From Bacillota bacterium (GTDB lineage Bacteria > Bacillota > Clostridia > Tissierellales > Peptoniphilaceae): a DNA stretch of 11,190 nucleotides. The notes under the pieces were generated by a model that was not told where the DNA came from, searched no databases, and was given only the letters and a program-made list of their open reading frames with translations. The position numbers and the translations under genes were made by a program. Each line of letters opens with the position of its first letter. Position 1 is the first letter of the stretch. The stretch covers positions 1 through 11,190 of the forward strand of contig JAEZZB010000106.1 in NCBI GenBank assembly GCA_023442495.1, in the 5' to 3' direction. Positions 7,351-11,190 of this stretch are shown in pieces.

Positions 7351-8254
7351 GTGCTACTCCTATTATATTTTTTACTGATTCATATCCTAATTCTTTTATT
7401 TTATTTGGTAATTGTTCTATTATTTCTTTACATATATATGGATTTATGAAATTTTCCATACCAATTTGAACCGCTGTGGCTCCTGCCATTAAAAATTCTA
7501 TTACATCATCTACACAAGAAATTCCACCAACTCCTATGATTGGTATATTTACTGCTTCATAAACTTTATATACCATACTTACGGCTATTGGCATTATAGC
7601 TGGTCCACTTAGTCCTGCATGTTTTCTTGCTATCAATGGTTTACCTTTATTGATGTCTATTTTCATTCCAAGCAATGTATTTATCATTACTATTGCATCT
7701 GCTCCTGCTCTTTCAACAGATGTAGCTATTTCTACTATATTTGTAACATTTGGTGAAAGTTTTACATATATAGGCTTTTTAGAAATTTCTTTAGCAATTT
7801 TGGTAATATGAAATGCAAGCTTTGGATTGGTTCCAAGTCCAATTCCACCATGTCTTACATTTGGACATGAAATATTTAGTTCAAAAGCTTTTATAATGTC
7901 TATATCATTTAGTTTTTTAATTACTTCTATATAATCTTCTTCGGTTGCTCCTGCAACATTTGCTATAATATTTGTTTCGAGAGTTTGTAAAAATGGTATT
8001 TTTTCTTCGATTATTTTATCAACACCAGGATTTTGTAAACCAATTGAATTTAGCATTCCTGAAGGAGTTTCTGCAACTCTTGGACGTGGATTTCCATATC
8101 TCTGTTCGGGTGTAATACTTTTTATTGCAATTCCACCTAAAATGTTTAAATCATAAATTTCTGCAAATTCTTCTCCAAATCCAAAACATCCACTTGCAGG
8201 CATTATAGGATTTTTGAAAAATAAATCATTGATTTTTACTGATATATCAATCAT
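7343..8254 (-). CDS. pyrD: Dihydroorotate dehydrogenase B (NAD+), catalytic subunit
   Basis: Oxidises dihydroorotate to orotate on FMN and, in class 1B enzymes, passes the electrons through a PyrK partner to NAD+. The protein has 303 residues. Seen: NPIMPASGCFGFG (15-27), K45 in AIKSIT, GMLNSIGLQNPGV (66-78), the active-site segment ELNISCPN with C130 as the catalytic base of class 1 enzymes, YVKLSPNV (163-170), and the FMN phosphate site GVGGI (241-245) with AVQIG (261-265). A cysteine at this site and the lack of an N-terminal membrane helix exclude the quinone-linked class 2 enzyme, which uses serine. The adjacent pyrK, overlapping by four bases (ATGA), separates it from fumarate-linked class 1A. 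AGGAG seven bases upstream, within pyrK, supports the start. Confidence 0.96.
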   Translation of the reverse strand: MIDISVKINDLFFKNPIMPASGCFGFGEEFAEIYDLNILGGIAIKSITPEQRYGNPRPRVAETPSGMLNSIGLQNPGVDKIIEEKIPFLQTLETNIIANVAGATEEDYIEVIKKLNDIDIIKAFELNISCPNVRHGGIGLGTNPKLAFHITKIAKEISKKPIYVKLSPNVTNIVEIATSVERAGADAIVMINTLLGMKIDINKGKPLIARKHAGLSGPAIMPIAVSMVYKVYEAVNIPIIGVGGISCVDDVIEFLMAGATAVQIGMENFINPYICKEIIEQLPNKIKELGYESVKNIIGVAHE

Positions 8255-8985
8255 TCCACAACTCCTATCTCAAATACTGGGCCTTCCTTACAAATTCTGT
8301 AATATTTTTCTGAATTTTTCTTGTCTTTGCATACACATCCCATACAAGTTCCTATTCCACAAGCCATTCTTGATTCATAGGAAACATATCCATCTTTGAA
8401 TTTGCTTTCTACCGCTTTTAGCATGATTTCAGACCCACATGAATAGACAAATCCATCTAGATTATATTTTTCAATTAATTCTATAATATTGCCTTTTTCT
8501 CCATAACTTCCATCCATTGTGGAAACATAAACATTACATCCTAATTCTTCAAATGCCTTTGTTAAAAATACAGATTTGTCATCATTAAAACCCAATGCCA
8601 CAACTACTTCTTTACTAAGTTTTTTATATATTTTTGCAACTTCATAAAGTGGTGGAACTCCAACTCCACCCCCTATAATCAATATATTTTCTTTATCTTC
8701 ATGTATATTAAATGGATGTCCAAGTGGGCCTAATATGTCAATCATCATGCCTTTTTCAAATTTTGACATTTCTAAAGTTCCTTTACCTAATATTTTGAAA
8801 ATTATTTTAACACTATCTTTTTCAACCGATGAAATAGATATTGGTCTTCTAAGAGTAAATCCCGGAACTTTAATATTAATAAATTGACCTGGTTTTATAT
8901 TTTCAGAATTTTTAAATGCAATTTCCATTTCAAAAGTATCTTTTGCTATTTCAATATTTGAAAGTATTTTACAATTATTTATCAT
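8251..8985 (-). CDS. pyrK: Dihydroorotate dehydrogenase B, electron transfer subunit
   Basis: FAD and [2Fe-2S] protein that carries electrons from FMN of PyrD to NAD+; the family forms a PyrD2PyrK2 heterotetramer. Numbered from the ATG at 8985 it has 244 residues. Order: beta-barrel FAD domain with PGQF and LRRPISISS (45-53), an NAD-binding half with GGGVGVPPLYE (105-115) and YSCGSE (181-186), then the iron-sulfur cysteines C209, C214, C217 and C232 in CGIGTCMGC...C, spaced as in Lactococcus PyrK. The open frame can be extended four codons to a TTG at 8997, but that TTG lies in the Shine-Dalgarno TTGGAG. GGAG is six bases before the ATG, the same spacing as at ppdR, so the ATG is chosen. It follows pyrC after a 36-nt gap and overlaps pyrD by four bases. 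Confidence 0.95.
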   Translation of the reverse strand: MINNCKILSNIEIAKDTFEMEIAFKNSENIKPGQFINIKVPGFTLRRPISISSVEKDSVKIIFKILGKGTLEMSKFEKGMMIDILGPLGHPFNIHEDKENILIIGGGVGVPPLYEVAKIYKKLSKEVVVALGFNDDKSVFLTKAFEELGCNVYVSTMDGSYGEKGNIIELIEKYNLDGFVYSCGSEIMLKAVESKFKDGYVSYESRMACGIGTCMGCVCKDKKNSEKYYRICKEGPVFEIGVVE

Positions 8986-8991
8986 ATTAAT

Positions 8992-8997
8992 CTCCAA
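8992..8997 (-). promoter_or_regulatory. Ribosome binding site deciding the pyrK start
   Basis: Minus-strand TTGGAG is followed by six bases and ATG (8985-8983). Automatic callers may take the TTG of this motif as the start codon, adding MEIN to the protein; those bases pair with 16S rRNA better than they serve as a start. Confidence 0.75.
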
Positions 8998-9021
8998 GTC
9001 TTAAATCGAAATATGTTTTAT

Positions 9022-10287
9022 TCATTTTGACCAAACAAGCTTACCTTTACAGATTGTGTAAGCAGGATTGCCATAAACTTCATACTCATCAAATGGTGTG
9101 TTCTTTCCCTTTGAAATAAATTTTTCTTTTCTAATTATTTCTTTTTCATCATTTAATATTACAATATCTGCATCATACCCTTCTTTAATTTGTCCTTTAT
9201 TTTCTAATCCAAATCTTAATGCTGGTTTTTTTGAAATCAAGTCTACAAATTGTTCTAAAGTTATTCTTCCATTTTTAACAAAATTTGTATAAAAAAGCGG
9301 GATTGCACATTCGATATTTGTAATTCCAAATGGAGCCTTTTCCATCTCTCTATCTTTTTCTTCTTCTGTATGTGGAGCATGGTCATTAGCAAGAAAATCA
9401 ATTGTTCCATCAATCAATGCTTCTATTAGAGCTTCTCTATCTCTTTTTGTTCTTAAAGGTGGATTCATCTTAAAATTGGTATTTAATACATCATCTTCTG
9501 TTAATAGTAAATGATGAATTGTAACTTCACCTGATGCATCTACTCCTTCTAATTTAGCTTTTCTTAGTGCATTTACTGATTCTTTTGCTGATATATGACA
9601 AATATGATATTTAGCTTTTGTTTCTTTTGCAATTTCAAGATCTCGTTCAATTTGTTTATATTCAGCTTCTGAAGGAATTCCAACCCAACCATTTGCTTCA
9701 GCTATTTTACCTAAATGCACTGACGCACCAGGTTTAATATATGACATATCTTCTGTATGTGCAACAATTAGAGAATTAATCGTTTTTGCTTTTTTCATTG
9801 CTTTTTTCATCATCTCATACTGAGATACTCCAACGCCGTCATCTGAAAAATGATTAATATTAAATTTTTTATTAATCATTTCCATATCTACGAGTTCTAA
9901 TCCTTTTGATTCTTTTGTGATACATGAATAAGGAAATACATTTACAACAGCATTTTTTTTAATCAATTCAAAATATTTTTCTAAATCTTCTTCATTATCT
10001 GGATGTGGATTTAGATTTGGCATAGGCATGACTGTTGTATATCCACCTCTTGCTGCTGCCATAGTACCCGTTTTAATAGTTTCTTTTTTTTCATATCCTG
10101 GTTGTCTTAGATGTATGTGAACTTCGACTCCCCCAGGTATAGTTAAATTTTCTTTTGCATCAATTATTTCAGTATCATAATCTAAAATATTTTCTGAAAT
10201 TTTAACTATTTTTCCTTTATCGATTAAAATATCAGAAACTTTTGTTTCGTTATCTCTTACAATTAATTTTGCATTTTTTATTATCAC
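9022..10287 (-). CDS. pyrC: Dihydroorotase
   Basis: Zinc-dependent amidohydrolase that cyclises N-carbamoyl-L-aspartate to dihydroorotate. At 421 residues with an N-terminal beta-sandwich (ILIDKGKIVKI) it is the long, Bacillus-type (class I) enzyme rather than the E. coli type. Metal ligands are visible: HIH (H57, H59) in VEVHIHLRQPG, an aspartate of DDG (149-150), H177 in VAHTED, H231 in CHIS, and D302 in ANDHAPHT. Substrate-contact motifs MPMPNLNP and NPPLR (275-279) are present. The HLR[E]PG signature reads HLRQPG here. The start is GTG at 10287: AGAGGA lies five bases upstream, overlapping the TAG stop of pyrB, and the next in-frame codons give the usual MIIKNAKLIV beginning. A close hydantoinase or allantoinase is argued against by the operon and the NPPLR/ANDHAPH motifs. 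Confidence 0.96.
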   Translation of the reverse strand: MIIKNAKLIVRDNETKVSDILIDKGKIVKISENILDYDTEIIDAKENLTIPGGVEVHIHLRQPGYEKKETIKTGTMAAARGGYTTVMPMPNLNPHPDNEEDLEKYFELIKKNAVVNVFPYSCITKESKGLELVDMEMINKKFNINHFSDDGVGVSQYEMMKKAMKKAKTINSLIVAHTEDMSYIKPGASVHLGKIAEANGWVGIPSEAEYKQIERDLEIAKETKAKYHICHISAKESVNALRKAKLEGVDASGEVTIHHLLLTEDDVLNTNFKMNPPLRTKRDREALIEALIDGTIDFLANDHAPHTEEEKDREMEKAPFGITNIECAIPLFYTNFVKNGRITLEQFVDLISKKPALRFGLENKGQIKEGYDADIVILNDEKEIIRKEKFISKGKNTPFDEYEVYGNPAYTICKGKLVWSK

Positions 10288-10292
10288 TATTA

Positions 10293-10298
10293 TCCTCT
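10293..10298 (-). promoter_or_regulatory. Ribosome binding site supporting the GTG start of pyrC
   Basis: Minus-strand AGAGGA is followed by TAATA and then GTG. The site overlaps the last base pairs and stop codon of pyrB, so pyrC translation is probably helped by ribosomes finishing pyrB. Confidence 0.75.
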
Positions 10299-11181
10299 AA
10301 AATTTTTCATCAAATATATATTTTAGCATTGCTTTTCTAACAAGCACTCCATTTTCCATTTGCTTAAATATTCTAGATTTTGGCGCTTCAACTAAATCAC
10401 TATCTATTTCTACTCCTCTATTTACTGGAGCCGGATGCATTACAATTGCATGTTCTTTCATTGAATTATATCTTTCTTTGGTTAAACCATATTTTTCAAG
10501 ATATTCATCTTTATTTATACCAATTTTATCTTTATGTCTTTCAAATTGTATTCTCAAAAGCATTACAACATCAGCCCATTTTACTCCTTCGTCAAGGTCA
10601 ATATATCTATCTTCATCTTGAACCAATTCTTTTGGACCACTTAATTTTACATTTGCTCCAAGCTTTTCAAATACATGTATATTTGAGTGTGCAACTCTTG
10701 AGTGGGTAATATCTCCAACTATTAATAAGTTAAGATTTTCAAATGTCTTAAATTCATCATAAACTGTAAATAAGTCTAATAATGACTGACTTGGATGATT
10801 TCCAACCCCATCACCTGCATTGATTAAATGTATGTCGATATTTTCTAATTCTTTAAAATATTCATCTTGTTCATGTCTTATGATTACAGCATCATAACCT
10901 AATGATTTGAATGTTTTCACTGTATCATATAGACATTCCCCTTTATTTAATGAACTTGTATCTGCATTGAAATCAACAGCTTTTGCACCTAATTGAAGTT
11001 CAGCAGAGTCGAATGAATAATGAGTTCTTGTACTTGACTCAAAAAAAAGATTGGCTATTAATCTCTTACGAGATAATTGCCAATCTTTGAAAGAATTAGA
11101 AAATAAAAGTGCATCATTTAAAATCAAATTTATGTCTTCAATTGATAGTTCGTTCATTGTCAAAATTGATTTCTTAAGCAT
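10297..11181 (-). CDS. pyrB: Aspartate carbamoyltransferase, catalytic subunit
   Basis: Condenses carbamoyl phosphate with L-aspartate, the committed step of pyrimidine synthesis; the catalytic unit is a trimer. The 294 residues show the carbamoyl-phosphate loop FFESSTRTHYSFDSA (46-60, with S50-T51-R52-T53), the mobile SSLNKGE loop (76-82, K80), NHPSQ (128-132), GDITHSRVAHSN (156-167), the aspartate-site MLLRIQFER (207-215, R210 and Q212), and MHPAPVNRGVEI (248-259). These aspartate-binding motifs distinguish it from ornithine carbamoyltransferase. The ATG at 11181 gives an N-terminus ending in LTMNELS, matching the family pattern; only nine upstream bases are in the window (GAAAATAAA on the minus strand), so the Shine-Dalgarno is mostly outside. 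pyrC follows nine bases after its stop, with no pyrI regulatory subunit between. Confidence 0.97.
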   Translation of the reverse strand: MLKKSILTMNELSIEDINLILNDALLFSNSFKDWQLSRKRLIANLFFESSTRTHYSFDSAELQLGAKAVDFNADTSSLNKGECLYDTVKTFKSLGYDAVIIRHEQDEYFKELENIDIHLINAGDGVGNHPSQSLLDLFTVYDEFKTFENLNLLIVGDITHSRVAHSNIHVFEKLGANVKLSGPKELVQDEDRYIDLDEGVKWADVVMLLRIQFERHKDKIGINKDEYLEKYGLTKERYNSMKEHAIVMHPAPVNRGVEIDSDLVEAPKSRIFKQMENGVLVRKAMLKYIFDEKF

Positions 11182-11190
11182 TTTATTTTC

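Noticed and set aside
8214..8399. Plus-strand open frame across pyrD/pyrK
   Set aside because: Runs antisense to the PyrK iron-sulfur cysteine region and PyrD start; shadow.
9098..9292. Plus-strand open frame inside pyrC
   Set aside because: Antisense to the C-terminal part of dihydroorotase; Phe/Ser/Ile-rich shadow composition.
10380..10709. Plus-strand open frame of 109 codons, Leu/Tyr/His-rich
   Set aside because: Antisense to conserved pyrB motifs (HPAPVNRG, MLLR); its hydrophobicity comes from the complementary codons, not a real membrane protein.

Overview
The window is AT-rich DNA from a low-GC Gram-positive anaerobe (Firmicutes). The indicators are strong Shine-Dalgarno sites of the AGGAG/GGAG type, a PpdR-type regulator next to a glycolytic-type pyruvate, phosphate dikinase, and the NAD-linked class 1B dihydroorotate dehydrogenase pair PyrD-PyrK. 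A Clostridia/Tissierellia-like host fits, but genus cannot be fixed from these housekeeping genes alone.

Layout. The left end (minus strand) holds valS, cut by the window edge so that about the last quarter of the protein is missing. A 294-bp AT-rich divergent region follows, with one well-formed promoter for valS and one for the rightward unit. The rightward unit is ppdR (regulatory kinase/phosphorylase) followed after 2 nt by ppdK, and it ends at a strong hairpin terminator. On the other side of a 226-bp convergent gap, the rest of the window is a single minus-strand pyrimidine operon, transcribed right to left as pyrB-pyrC-pyrK-pyrD-pyrF-pyrE, with spacings from an 8-nt overlap to a 36-nt gap. 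Its promoter and any attenuator lie beyond the right edge.

How the genes work together. PyrB makes carbamoyl aspartate, PyrC closes the ring to dihydroorotate, PyrD with PyrK oxidises it to orotate and passes electrons to NAD+, PyrE adds ribose phosphate from PRPP, and PyrF decarboxylates OMP to UMP. This is every step from carbamoyl phosphate to UMP. Carbamoyl phosphate synthetase (carAB), pyrR and the aspartate carbamoyltransferase regulatory subunit pyrI are not in the window. PpdR is expected to switch PpdK off and on by phosphorylating and dephosphorylating a threonine two residues from the catalytic histidine; both residues are present. ValS charges tRNA-Val.

No mobile element, CRISPR array, RNA gene or novel system was seen. 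The region reads as ordinary core genome; the points most worth checking are the divergent N-terminal half of PpdR, the absence of a T-box before valS, and two start-site corrections (pyrK ATG, pyrC GTG).
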